Positions 10,001 through 18,199 are shown, numbered from the stretch's first letter. The stretch is 47,307 nt of DNA from Planctomycetota bacterium (GCA_016195405.1 JACPZP010000103.1:1-47307); one strand, 5' to 3'. The notes: a model not told the origin generated them from the sequence alone. Made by a program: numbers and translations.

Positions 10001-11822
10001 TGTCAACCATGCTCCGGTTGCGGTTATCGACGCATTCACCGTCAACGAAAACCAGACCTTAACCGCGCTCCCTGGCGTCCTATCGAATGATTCCGATTCG
10101 GACGGCGACCCTCTGACGGCGTTACTCGTCGCCCTCCCGGCCCACGGCTCGCTCGCTCTGGATCCCAATGGGTCCTTCACCTACACCCCGGCGCAATTCT
10201 TCCATGGCGTTGACAGCTTCACCTATATGGCAAGCGACGGAGTTCTGAACAGCAACGTGGCCACGGTCTCCATTACGGTCAACCCAGTGAATCAAGCGCC
10301 CAGCTTCGTGAAGGGCGCCGACCAGGCGACGGATCAAGGAGCAGGACCACAAGCCGTCCCGGGCTGGGCGACTGCGATTTCCGCCGGGCCGCCGAACGAA
10401 GCGAACCAGGTCCTCAGTTTCCAGATTCGCACCGACAATGACACGCTCTTTGCAGCTCTGCCGGCGGTTGACCCGGTCACCGGGGCCTTGACGTACACGC
10501 CTTCGGCGAATTTCCACGGAATTGCGAGCGTGACGGTAGCGATCCATGACAACGGCGGCACTGCCAACGGCGGCAGCGATACGAGCCCACCGCAAACTTT
10601 CACGATCACCGTGAACCCACCGCCCAGGTTCTCCCTGAGCGGATCCGCTTCGGCCAATCTGCAAAGCACCTATACGCTAGGTCTGTCCACCGACGACCCC
10701 AACCCCGTCACGTCATGGACGATCACCTGGGGCGACGGCAGCGTGCAGACGCTTCCGGGCAACCCGTCGTCGGTGACGCATATTTACACATCGGCAAGCA
10801 GCTACGTCATCAGCGCCACGGCGACGGACTCGATCGGCGTTTTTAGCGCGAGCAATAGCCTTGACGTCACGGTCTACGCCGTTCACCTGAGCATTACCGC
10901 CCCCACGAGCACCACTGCCGGGGATACCTTTGCTTTCACCGTGAAGGCTCTCGATCCGTTCGGCAATGCCGCCGACGGTTACCTCGGCACGGTTCAGTTC
11001 ACGACCTCGATCCCTTACTCCTACTTGCCGAACGACTACACTTTTACCGAAGCTGACGGCGGATCGCACAGCTTTACCGCGTCGATCGTTATCGCCGAGA
11101 CGCAAACTTTGACGGCTACTGATACGAATGTCGCGAGCATCACCGGCGGCGCCGACATCGCGGTCAAAGCGGGCGCTTTTAACGCTCTGTGGGAAACGGG
11201 GTTCCCGTCGCCCACGACCGCCGGCGTCGCGCACACGCTGACGGTCACGGCCTTGGATCGCTTCGGCAACATCGCCACGAGTTTCCGGGGCATTGTGAGC
11301 TTTGAGAGTCAGGATCGTAAGGCCAGCCTGCCCGCGAGTTATACTTTTACCGCCGCCGACGCCGGCGTACACAACTTCAGCGTTACTTTGAGAACTGCCG
11401 GAAATCAGTATATAATGGTCGCCACCACTGTTTCACACACGATCTACCGCACCTATCTCGGCTACACCGTGACGGCGGCGGCGGCCACTCATTTCCGCAT
11501 CACGGCTCAGGCGAGCGCCACCGCCAACTTGGCCTTCAGCTTCCTCGTCACCGCCCTCGATGAGTTCGGCAACGTGGCCACCGGTTACCGCGGCCGCGTC
11601 CACCACGCCAGCTCGGATCCACGCGGCAAATTGCCGGCCAACTATACCTTTACCGGCAGCGACAACGGCATGCACACTTTCACCGTGATCTTTAAGACAA
11701 GGGGTCTACAGAGCATCCTGATCACAGACACTTCGACCGGCTCGCCCTCCGGGAGCGCGCTCCTGAACGTCAAGATCAACCCCAAGTTCCCGGTCGCGTC
11801 CCGACGGGGCCTCCTTCCCTAG
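7029..11822 (+). CDS. Giant exported beta-helix / cadherin-like repeat protein
   Basis: A 1597-residue protein. The basic N-terminus ends in QLEDRMAP, the motif that marks many planctomycete exported proteins. Residues of about 45-350 form a right-handed beta-helix with repeated (C)TFSNNSA/NSTFSGNQA turns. A choice-of-anchor-Q-like block follows, with DNGGPTQTRALL...SPAIDA and ending DIGAFEF. Then come about five cadherin-like repeats of 90-95 residues, each with GVL.NDSDAD.DPL and GSFSYTP, a diverged sixth, a PKD-like segment (SWTITWGDGS), and three copies of a repeat with TA(D/L)DRFGN...YTFTAADAG. The second cadherin-like repeat is split by an extra domain. There is no C-terminal anchor helix. 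It is probably an adhesin or cell-surface structural protein. Choice-of-anchor and tandem-95 families are known in planctomycetes. The substrate or partner is unknown. Confidence 0.9.
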   Translation: MGRAPNWFAELFLPRTRTIKAREVAWRRRVRIGVEQLEDRMAPAVFTVNTNVDTVDVNPGDGVAADSQGLTSLRAAVMEANALAGADTINLPAGTYLLTRAGSGEGAAATGDLDVTGDLTIFGSTTGVSEISAQGLGDRIFDLPQGASLSNQRVVNFDHLKLTGGVASGSDSNPLEDHGGALRIGFYNTVTITNTVFLGNSSPRTGLPNLTFGLGGAIGNDGFLTLLDCRFESNSASNGGGAIYAGGTPAQVGVRNCTFSNNSARDGGAIKNHEPMTIDNSTFSGNQAVINSGNGQGGAIDNNGGGNLTLTNCTLSGNTSIFGGAIVNFSTLTAKACTIAGNSAAQGGGINASSGTVLENTIVALNTASSSGPDVLGTVQSSGHNLVGNTANSNGFNAALGDLLNVNPLLGALADNGGPTQTRALLTGSPAIDAANTTTAPATDQRGVTRPQGPAADIGAFEFQAVNGPPVANNQSVSTNEDTTLNGAVTATDPEGDPLSYALVSGPTHGMLTLNSSSGAFAYTPAANSNGADSFTFRANDGQHDSNDATVSITVTPVNDAPLAADDAYSVNQNQTLTVIAAPGVTSLVMHSQAGDYIGQGQNYNYTAATGVFSASRNSDDGVSFSYLDNLNAIAFWFLDFAAPFHATLVPGTYLNATRYPFQASNVPGMDVSGEGRGSNTLTGNFTVNRAIYETNGKTQSFDATFEQHSEGAPPALFGEINYNSPNAPAGVLHNDSDADNDPLTTILVTGPAHGSLTLNADGSFSYTPALNFSGTDSFTYMANDGALNSNVATVSITVNHVNQPPVAADDSYTTGENTALVIAAPGVLANDSDADSDALTAILASGPSHGSLQLNSDGSFSYTPAAGYRGGDNFTYRANDGNLSSSPATVSLTVSDHAPLANDDAYAVNEDAMLTVTAPGVLANDTDADQDPLRAILASFPAHGAVALKTDGSFFYTPNAGYFGSDSFTYRAHDGTLYSGVATVNITINHVNHAPVAVIDAFTVNENQTLTALPGVLSNDSDSDGDPLTALLVALPAHGSLALDPNGSFTYTPAQFFHGVDSFTYMASDGVLNSNVATVSITVNPVNQAPSFVKGADQATDQGAGPQAVPGWATAISAGPPNEANQVLSFQIRTDNDTLFAALPAVDPVTGALTYTPSANFHGIASVTVAIHDNGGTANGGSDTSPPQTFTITVNPPPRFSLSGSASANLQSTYTLGLSTDDPNPVTSWTITWGDGSVQTLPGNPSSVTHIYTSASSYVISATATDSIGVFSASNSLDVTVYAVHLSITAPTSTTAGDTFAFTVKALDPFGNAADGYLGTVQFTTSIPYSYLPNDYTFTEADGGSHSFTASIVIAETQTLTATDTNVASITGGADIAVKAGAFNALWETGFPSPTTAGVAHTLTVTALDRFGNIATSFRGIVSFESQDRKASLPASYTFTAADAGVHNFSVTLRTAGNQYIMVATTVSHTIYRTYLGYTVTAAAATHFRITAQASATANLAFSFLVTALDEFGNVATGYRGRVHHASSDPRGKLPANYTFTGSDNGMHTFTVIFKTRGLQSILITDTSTGSPSGSALLNVKINPKFPVASRRGLLP

Positions 11823-11832
11823 CGCGACAAAA

Positions 11833-11915
11833 GAGGACATTTATGTTTATTAATGCCAAAAGCGAAAACGCGCCCGGACGCTTTCGGTGTCAAGATAAAA
11901 CATGAATGTCCCCTT
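11833..11915. repeat. GGACATTTATG inverted pair (copies 2 and 3)
   Basis: Copy 2 (11833-11852) and copy 3 (11895-11915) face each other and can fold together as an imperfect hairpin. AAAGCG...CGCTTT complementarity lies between them. The pair sits 11 bases after the stop of the giant gene and could end its transcript. Copy 1 lies upstream of the gene at 6879-6898. Confidence 0.6.
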
Positions 11916-12029
11916 AAACCTTGGAAAAAAAGTAGAAAAAAGCATCCCCTTTCTCTCTCTCTAAGATTACACTGCCCATATGTCGGATGTCGGAATTCTT
12001 ACGAAATCCGCTATTTGCGAGGGCGGACC

Positions 12030-13094
12030 ATGGCGTCGCAGTGGTATTACACGAAAGACGGCAAACAGAAAGGCCCCGTGTCGTCTCATGATTTGAAGCA
12101 GATGGCGCGGGCCGGGCTTTTGAAGCGGACCGATTGGATTTGGAAAGAGGGCACGGCGACCCGGGGCCAGGCCGGCACAGCCCGAAACCTCTTCCCGGAA
12201 GAGAGCGGAACCGTCCAGCAAGCCGAGAAGGCGAAAGAAGAAGCCGTACAGCCTGAAACGGTGTCGGAAGCCCACAAACCTGCGCCGGACTCCGCGGCGG
12301 AGTATCAGTTGGTGGATGTGGTCGACGATTCGCCTTCGGAAAGCGCGCCCTCCTCTATTTCAATCAAAGACGAAGGCGCCAGGCCAAGCCGGGCACGCCG
12401 TACTCCAGACCGCGAGCGCGCGCGCGATTACGACGATCCCCGCCCGAAACGCCGGCCGGCCTCAAGCGAGCGCTTCGATGAGGATGATATCGTCGAGGAT
12501 GATATCGTTGAGGCTCGACCGCGGCGCAAAAAAAACAAACGCAAAGAAACGAGTCCCGCGGCCAACCTCATGATGGGTATTGGGACTGCCGGGTTCATTG
12601 CCACGCTGATTATCGTGGGTTTCATTCTGGTCTTCAGGGCCAATCCTCAGCGTGTTGACGGTGGGAAATTCGTTAACGACGACGATGACGCAGAATTTAC
12701 CTCTCGTCGGGAGAAACCCAGGCAGCGAGATGTCGCCGTAAAGCCCAGCGTCAGCACGGAAGTGCTAAGCATCAACGGGAAGTTGACGGAAATCGATCCA
12801 ATCGACCCCAAACGTGCCGGATGCCGCCATCATGTATACCCACTCAAGATGCTTGCAGGGAAGACCTACGTCATCGAAATGCAAGGCTTTGAATTCCGCG
12901 CATGCATTCGTCTGGAAGACTCGAAGGGCGCCATCTTGGGCACGACAAAGGCCAATGATGAAGATCCCAGCGAGAATTTGGCCGCGCGTTTCAACTTTCA
13001 ACCCCTGCGCGACGACGACTACCGCATCGTCGCGACAACTTACCGTGGTGGTTACGTCGGGGCTTATCGCTTAACTGTGCGCATGACCCAATAG
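12030..13094 (+). CDS. GYF_2-domain membrane protein with PPC-like outer domain
   Basis: A 354-residue protein. Residues 1-55 match the GYF_2 pattern (QWYY..DGKQ.GPVS...L..MARAGLL...DWIW.EG), thought to bind proline-rich or kinase partners in planctomycetes. A charged, low-complexity linker of about 130 residues contains a DDIVEDDIVE duplication. One membrane helix (about 185-208) is preceded by a Lys/Arg-rich stop signal. The C-terminal 110 residues are beta-rich and resemble the pre-peptidase C-terminal (PPC) fold, with YPLKMLAGKTYVIEMQG and a terminal AYRLTVRM strand. I predict an inside-GYF, outside-PPC topology. The start at 12030 places GYF at residue 2; a frame opening at 11853 would add an unrelated 59 residues. 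GAGGGCGG lies just upstream. Confidence 0.85.
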   Translation: MASQWYYTKDGKQKGPVSSHDLKQMARAGLLKRTDWIWKEGTATRGQAGTARNLFPEESGTVQQAEKAKEEAVQPETVSEAHKPAPDSAAEYQLVDVVDDSPSESAPSSISIKDEGARPSRARRTPDRERARDYDDPRPKRRPASSERFDEDDIVEDDIVEARPRRKKNKRKETSPAANLMMGIGTAGFIATLIIVGFILVFRANPQRVDGGKFVNDDDDAEFTSRREKPRQRDVAVKPSVSTEVLSINGKLTEIDPIDPKRAGCRHHVYPLKMLAGKTYVIEMQGFEFRACIRLEDSKGAILGTTKANDEDPSENLAARFNFQPLRDDDYRIVATTYRGGYVGAYRLTVRMTQ

Positions 13095-13152
13095 AAGAAT
13101 GAGTGGTCGGTCGTCCCCGCGCGGGTCGTCTCGCACCTGCGGTGGGTGACAT

Positions 13153-14460
13153 TCACACCACGACCGTCTGACTAAAATTCGCCAAGTATGTCGTCCACGG
13201 CAATGTAATAAAGCCGTTGTTGACCTGGATACTGCCGGGGGCTTTGTCGACGGTGAGGCTGCCGACGCTGTCCGTACCCCAGGGATTGTAGAGTTCCACA
13301 TACAGGTTGCCGCTAACCGTGAAAGCCCGCGTGACGGCGTAGGCATGGTTGGCGACGATGCCCACCGAGTTGATGCCCGGTTGGGCTGACGTGTAACTGG
13401 CGGCGGCGACTACGTCTTTGTTGTCCAGGCTCCAACTCAGGTAATCGAACGTGAGCTGCGACGAATCCGCCACCACGGCATACTGGCCGGTGAATTGGAA
13501 CGTCGCGTTTTGGATGGACTTGAGCCGATAGCCTGACGCTTTGTTGAGTTCGTCCCATCGGCTATCGGTGTATTGGGCCAGGCAGTTGATGCCGAAGGTC
13601 GACAGCCGGGCGCGGTTCATGACGAGCGTCCAGAACTCGCCCTGATCGAGCATGGCGAGGCCACTGGGCCGGGCGTCGGTGTCCGACCAGGTGCCGTCGA
13701 ACGTGACTGTGACCGATCGGCTTTCTCCGGGTAGGTAGACCTGGTAGATGTTGTTGCCCTGGTATTTGATTGCGCTCTGGATGAACGACGTGCCGCGCTC
13801 ATAGGCGAGGGCGGCCAGGGCGGCCAAAGTTTGGCAGTTATTGGCGCGTCCCTGAAGCACGTCGGCTGCGCTGGCGCCGTCCTGGATCGGCTTGGTGAAG
13901 TCGAATTCGTCGTGATACAAGTCGAAGTCGGTGGCCGGCGAGTTGGCGTTGCGGCCGAAGAAGTGGTCTCGACCGATGCCGCCGTTCAAGTAGTCGTTGC
14001 CGTTCTCACCGTAGAGCCAATCGTCGCCGGCCTCGCCGTAGAGCTTGTCGTTGCCGCCGCGGCCCCAAATCTTATCATTGCCGTTGCCGCCGAAGACGTA
14101 GTCGTTGGCTTGGCTGCCGATGAGGATGTCGTCGCCGTCGCCGCCGAAGGCCATGCTGGGGATATTGACGGCTTCCAGGTTGATGATGTCATTGCCGCCG
14201 TAGCCGTAGACTTCAATCTTTTTGACATCTAAGACATTGAGGCTCGGAACGAGCTTACCCGCCGCAAGAACGCTCAGTCCCTGGACGGAAACCTGATCGT
14301 CTACCTGTTGCACGAAGATGATGTCGGCGTTGTCGGTGCCGTAGATGCGCAGCGTGCCGTCGGAAAGCAGGCTCGCGGTGAGGACTGCGGCGGCGGGGAG
14401 GCAGCGATCTTCCAAAACTAACAGTGTCGGCACGAAGCGATGGCGGCGATGTGGTTTCAT
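13153..14460 (-). CDS. Calpain-family (C2) cysteine protease with RTX calcium-binding repeats
   Basis: A 435-residue protein with the planctomycete LVLEDRCLPA motif at about 14-23. Residues of about 88-165 hold RTX-type nonapeptides (GGNGNDKIW, GRGGNDKLY, GEAGDDWLY, GENGNDYLN), which bind calcium in a beta-roll. The C-terminal protease domain shows the C2 triad: Cys209 in NNCQTLAALAALA, His372 in NHAYAVTRAF, and Asn392 in YNPWG. The known calpain fold uses Cys-His-Asn in exactly these contexts. The calcium roll next to a calcium-type protease suggests activation after export. The start at 14460 gives the usual short basic leader. It is divergent from the secreted protein at 14769 and convergent with the GYF_2 gene, 58 bases away. 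Confidence 0.88.
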   Translation of the reverse strand: MKPHRRHRFVPTLLVLEDRCLPAAAVLTASLLSDGTLRIYGTDNADIIFVQQVDDQVSVQGLSVLAAGKLVPSLNVLDVKKIEVYGYGGNDIINLEAVNIPSMAFGGDGDDILIGSQANDYVFGGNGNDKIWGRGGNDKLYGEAGDDWLYGENGNDYLNGGIGRDHFFGRNANSPATDFDLYHDEFDFTKPIQDGASAADVLQGRANNCQTLAALAALAYERGTSFIQSAIKYQGNNIYQVYLPGESRSVTVTFDGTWSDTDARPSGLAMLDQGEFWTLVMNRARLSTFGINCLAQYTDSRWDELNKASGYRLKSIQNATFQFTGQYAVVADSSQLTFDYLSWSLDNKDVVAAASYTSAQPGINSVGIVANHAYAVTRAFTVSGNLYVELYNPWGTDSVGSLTVDKAPGSIQVNNGFITLPWTTYLANFSQTVVV

Positions 14461-14488
14461 GATGCGAATCCTGTTTGCGAAACGCGTA

Positions 14489-14538
14489 GGACGGATTTGC
14501 AATCCGTCCATTCAACGGGACGGTTTGCAAAACCGTCC
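14489..14538. repeat. Two tandem REP-like hairpins
   Basis: GGACGGATT (14489-14497) pairs with AATCCGTCC (14501-14509), and GGACGGTTT (14518-14526) pairs with AAACCGTCC (14530-14538). The two hairpins are near copies of each other with 3-base loops. They lie in the divergent gap between the calpain and the secreted-protein genes. The rest of that gap (14461-14768) shows no gene. Confidence 0.65.
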
Positions 14539-14768
14539 AACTTTTACAAAATGTCGGCAGACCTTGGCGATCGGGCAAATCGGGGAAAATAATCAAGGCC
14601 GGCAAGATATATCTCGCACATGGGACTGGGAAGGATTTACGTGATGGGTGGAGTTTTTTCTTGAAAATCGGGCGCTATCGCAGCAACTTGCCTACAGTCG
14701 CCACAATTCAACCTCTCGGGGCAGGCAAGTTAGGAAACTTGCCCCAGAATGGCAGGAGAGTTCCATCT

Positions 14769-17700
14769 ATGCGAATTCACACTTGGATGACGATTGCTCG
14801 ATCGGCGACGGTTGTGCTGATAGTGACGGCATGCGGTGTTTTTGCTCAGGATGATTCGAGCAAACAGGATGATGCGAGCAAAGCGGCCCAGCTTTTTCGC
14901 AAAGCACACAGATCGGTGACGCCTGTCTCAGACAGCGTCCTCGTGGCCGAAGCCGAAGAGTTCCAGGTGCAGCAACCGGGTTGGAAGGCGCTTCCGTTCG
15001 GAACGAACTACTACGCGGCCACTTTCGCCAACTCATTCTTGAGCCGAAGGGGTTACCTCGGCGCGCTGGAACAAGTCGAGAAGCCTGTTAGCGCAAGTCT
15101 GGAAGTGCAGGTTCCGAAGGCGGGCAAGTATCTCGCGCTGGTGCGCTATGAAGCGGCCTACCGCTTCGAGACGCAGTTTCGCCTCGTCATCGGGCAGAAC
15201 GGCAAGAAGCTGCTCGACCGGCTCTACGGCTCGCGCAACAATCTCCGCATTTGGGCCTTCCGCGAGAAGCTGAAGAAGGAAGTCGCCTGGCCATGGGGCG
15301 CCGATGAGAACCTGGTTTGGGAAGGGCACGACGCGTTCGTGGAGTTAGCCGAAGGCAAGGCGAAGCTAACGTTGATCGCCGACGAGCAACCCGAGCCGGC
15401 GGCGCGCCGCAACGTCGATTTGGTGATGCTGACGAGCGACCTGAAGCAGGTCGAGAACCGCATTGAAAAGGAGAACTACCTGCCCTTGGACGGCATGCTG
15501 ACGCAAGCCGGCGACCTTTACCTCAAGGTCCACAATCGCGCCGACGGCTCCGAGCTGAAGCTTACCATTCCGAACGGCACCGAGCATTCCCCCTACTGGG
15601 TGCATATGCGCGACTGGAAGCCGAAAGTCGTCGCCGCTAAACCGGGCGAGACGTCGGATTGGATCGAAGTGGGCAGCTTGCTGGACACCTTAAGCGACGG
15701 GCAGTGGAACCTGAGCGCCGCCGGCAAAGGACTGCACTTCGGTCTCGAATTCGCGGTCAAAGGCGCCGACGGCAAGATGGAGCCGATCCGCAAGTTCGAA
15801 GATCTCCAAGGAAACGTGACGCTGGCCTATGACGCCAACACGCGCTACACACGCCGGATTCGCCTCGCCGATGAGGTGCTCTACGAGCTCGTCGCTTACC
15901 TCAAGAAATGGCCCGTTGAAGGAACGGCGCCCAAGCGGACTCTGATATATGGATTCACCTTCGCACCAAAGCCCGACGACGCCAAGTACACGGCCGCTTT
16001 GCAGGAATTCTTGAAGCTCATGGGTGCGACCGCGCTCGGCAAGGACGCGCCCGAAGAATTGACTTCCGACGGCCTCGTTCGCGGTTACATCGACGTTCGC
16101 GACGTGCCGACCGACAAGCTCGCCGACTATTGCAAGAAGCTTCAAGACGCTAAGAAAGCTGACAAGATTGCGGTTGCCAGCCTCGGCGACGAGATCGGTC
16201 TGGCGCAGCCGCCCGCGAATGATCACAAGGCCTTCCGCGCCTGGCTGCAAGGCAAAGGTCTGAAGCCGTCCGACGTTGATCCGGAAGCCGGGACGGATTG
16301 GGACAAGATTCAACTCAATTCCAAGCCGGAAACGGCCAAAACGAACCCGGAGCTGTATTACTTCTCGAAAATCTACGGCTACCGCTTCGGCATCAAAAAC
16401 CTCAAGGACCGAACCGACATCCTCAAGAAGCATTTGCCCAGCGCCGGCATCGGGGCCAACTTTTCGCCGCACCATGCTTCGATGTATTTGGGCGATACGC
16501 ATCAATGGATGTCGTTGTTTCGCGAGGACGGCATGACCATGCCCTGGGGCGAGGACTACATCTGGCAAGTGCCCGTCGGCAGCCAGCAGATGAACTTCAT
16601 CATGCTCGACATGTTCCGCGCCGCCGTTCGCAGCAAACCCGGAGCGAGGATTCAGTACTACGTCATGCCGCACACGCCGGGCAACACGCCCGACAATTGG
16701 CGGCGCCAGTTCTACGGCGACATCGCGCACGGGGCCAAGATTCTCAACCTGTTCGAGTTCCGCCCCGTGCAAGCCGCCTATACCGAGAACCATGTGAGCG
16801 ATCCGGCCATGTATCAGGAGGTTCGCAAGGCGATCCATGAGCTGGGCAGGTTCGAAAATATCGTCCAGGACGGCCAAGTGATGCGCGCGCAAACCGGCCT
16901 TTGGTTCAGCGAAGCGGCAGACGTTTGGCACAACCATCGGCCGCCTTTCGACGTCGCCAAACGCTGTCTCTACATCGCCATCCGCCAAAACCAAGTGCCG
17001 CTCGACATGGTGCTCGACGGGGATGACCTCAGAGACTACAAGGTGCTGTATTTGTGCGACGCCAACGTCAGCCGGGCCGGCTCCGCGGCGATCGTGGAAT
17101 GGGTGAAGGCCGGCGGCAAGCTGTTCGCAAGCGCGGGCGCCGGCATGTTCGACGAGTTCAATCGGCCCAACAAGGTGCTGCGTGAAATGCTCGGCGTGGA
17201 TCAGAAGGCCCTCGAGGAATCGAAGGAGTTGATTCGCTTCGAGAAGCAGGATTTACCGTTTGCGGAGGCGCTTGACACGGTCACTTGGGACAGCGCCGTT
17301 CCGGGGCTGGGAAAGACGACCCTGCCGATCTTCGGGGTGCGTAGCGTTATTGCCGCCGCGCCCGGGACCAAGGTCGCAGGCGCATTTCAGGATGGATCGC
17401 CGGCGATCACTTATCGCGAAGTGGGCAAAGGGTCGGCCCGCTATTGCGCTTTTCTTCCGGGACTAACTTTCTTCCATCCTGCACTACCGAAACGGCCCGT
17501 CGATCGCGGCGCGCATGCCGGAACATATGCCCACTTCTTACCGACTAAATTCGGCAATGCCGCGGGCCAGCTGATCCATGAGCCGACGCGCGATCTCGTG
17601 CTGACGGTTCGTTCGGGCGCTCGGCTAATTGAAAACACGGTGATTCAAGCCAAAGACGGGTTCGTTATTCCGCTAATCAACTGGGGGCCGGCGCCAGTGG

Positions 17701-17846
17701 AGACGCGGCTGACGATTCGCCTGCCGGGAGTGGGCAAAAGCGAAGTGCGCCTGGCAAGCGGCCGGAAAGCAAAAACCGAGCAAACCGGCGAATTATTGAC
17801 GGTGACACTCCAGTTAGATGTGGCCGACGCGCTCATTCTCCGATAG
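14769..17846 (+). CDS. Large secreted glycoside-hydrolase-like protein
   Basis: A 1025-residue protein. Residues 1-26 form a signal peptide (MRIHTW...VVLIVTACGVFAQ, with possible cleavage after AQ or a lipobox-like Cys). A jelly-roll or carbohydrate-binding-like segment (about 55-210) follows, with VPKAGKYLALVRYEAAYRFE. The centre resembles a TIM-barrel enzyme region (PHHASMYLGDTHQWM, MPWGEDYIWQ). A segment at about 715-800 (TGLWFSEAADVW...YKVLYL...AIVEWVKAGGKLFASAGAG) resembles the trimerisation domain of GH42/A4 beta-galactosidases. The end is a beta-sandwich. I infer action on an exported or imported polysaccharide, but the catalytic acids are not identified. The ATG at 14769 has AGGAG 12 bases upstream and opens the signal peptide; an upstream ATG at 14661 would hide it. 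Confidence 0.8.
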   Translation: MRIHTWMTIARSATVVLIVTACGVFAQDDSSKQDDASKAAQLFRKAHRSVTPVSDSVLVAEAEEFQVQQPGWKALPFGTNYYAATFANSFLSRRGYLGALEQVEKPVSASLEVQVPKAGKYLALVRYEAAYRFETQFRLVIGQNGKKLLDRLYGSRNNLRIWAFREKLKKEVAWPWGADENLVWEGHDAFVELAEGKAKLTLIADEQPEPAARRNVDLVMLTSDLKQVENRIEKENYLPLDGMLTQAGDLYLKVHNRADGSELKLTIPNGTEHSPYWVHMRDWKPKVVAAKPGETSDWIEVGSLLDTLSDGQWNLSAAGKGLHFGLEFAVKGADGKMEPIRKFEDLQGNVTLAYDANTRYTRRIRLADEVLYELVAYLKKWPVEGTAPKRTLIYGFTFAPKPDDAKYTAALQEFLKLMGATALGKDAPEELTSDGLVRGYIDVRDVPTDKLADYCKKLQDAKKADKIAVASLGDEIGLAQPPANDHKAFRAWLQGKGLKPSDVDPEAGTDWDKIQLNSKPETAKTNPELYYFSKIYGYRFGIKNLKDRTDILKKHLPSAGIGANFSPHHASMYLGDTHQWMSLFREDGMTMPWGEDYIWQVPVGSQQMNFIMLDMFRAAVRSKPGARIQYYVMPHTPGNTPDNWRRQFYGDIAHGAKILNLFEFRPVQAAYTENHVSDPAMYQEVRKAIHELGRFENIVQDGQVMRAQTGLWFSEAADVWHNHRPPFDVAKRCLYIAIRQNQVPLDMVLDGDDLRDYKVLYLCDANVSRAGSAAIVEWVKAGGKLFASAGAGMFDEFNRPNKVLREMLGVDQKALEESKELIRFEKQDLPFAEALDTVTWDSAVPGLGKTTLPIFGVRSVIAAAPGTKVAGAFQDGSPAITYREVGKGSARYCAFLPGLTFFHPALPKRPVDRGAHAGTYAHFLPTKFGNAAGQLIHEPTRDLVLTVRSGARLIENTVIQAKDGFVIPLINWGPAPVETRLTIRLPGVGKSEVRLASGRKAKTEQTGELLTVTLQLDVADALILR

Positions 17847-17854
17847 CAGGGCTC

Positions 17855-17947
17855 GCGCGAAACCGCCGAGCGAGCTATCCTGACGCAGCCCAAAGTCGAG
17901 TTGGAGCCAACCGGCTGCATGTTGTAGCTCGCTAGGCGGTTTCGCGC
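17855..17947. repeat. REP-like imperfect inverted repeat (24-bp arms)
   Basis: The arm at 17855-17878 (core CGCGAAACCGCCGAGCGAGC) is inverted at 17924-17947 with 22 of 24 bases matching. It starts 9 bases after the stop of the secreted-protein gene. The same 21 bases as 17856-17876 recur inside the redB-like gene at 40835-40855, so it belongs to a dispersed family. Confidence 0.7.
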
Positions 17948-18023
17948 TTCCCAAAATCCGCGAAAAATCCTTGCTCGTGTCGGCATCTCCTTCTACAATC
18001 CCATCTGACAATTTGGTTCGGTA

Positions 18024-18188
18024 TCTTATCCAGAGTGGCTGAGGGATTAGGCCCGTTGAAGCCACAGCAACCGGTTGCCGTTTCGAAAAGGGGACTGGAC
18101 CTCTAAAATCACAGGTCCAGTCCCCTTTTCGAAACTTCCAGGCAACGCAGGTGCTAACTCCTACCCGGTCCGGCCGGGAGAGATAAGA
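18024..18188 (+). promoter_or_regulatory. SAM-I (S-box) riboswitch with an extended P3 arm
   Basis: All conserved SAM-I blocks can be read. P1 is TCTTATC (18024-18030) with GATAAGA (18182-18188). CAGAGTGGCTGAGGGA and GGCCCGTTGAAGCC form P2 with its kink-turn. GCAACC is at 18067-18072, P3 is GTTGCC (18074-18079) with GGCAAC (18141-18146), GGTGCTAACTCC is at 18150-18161, and P4 is CCCGG...CCGGG. In the known family, binding of S-adenosylmethionine shuts off methionine and sulfur genes. Here the P3 loop holds an extra perfect 23-bp hairpin (see the separate entry). It lies 140 bases upstream of the threonine-synthase-like gene on the same strand. Confidence 0.93.
18080..18135. repeat. 23-bp perfect hairpin inside riboswitch P3
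   Basis: The arm 18080-18102 (GTTTCGAAAAGGGG...) is exactly inverted at 18113-18135, with a 10-base loop. It starts immediately after the 5' strand of P3 and ends 5 bases before the 3' strand, so the aptamer core is intact. The AAAAGGGGAC start resembles the GGGGAC repeats elsewhere in the window, which suggests a REP-type insertion. Confidence 0.85.
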
Positions 18189-18199
18189 GCAGCCTCAAG

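Noticed and set aside
15690..16994. Minus-strand frame of 434 codons
   Set aside because: Antisense of the secreted GH-like gene, which has a signal peptide and conserved segments. High G+C creates such shadows.
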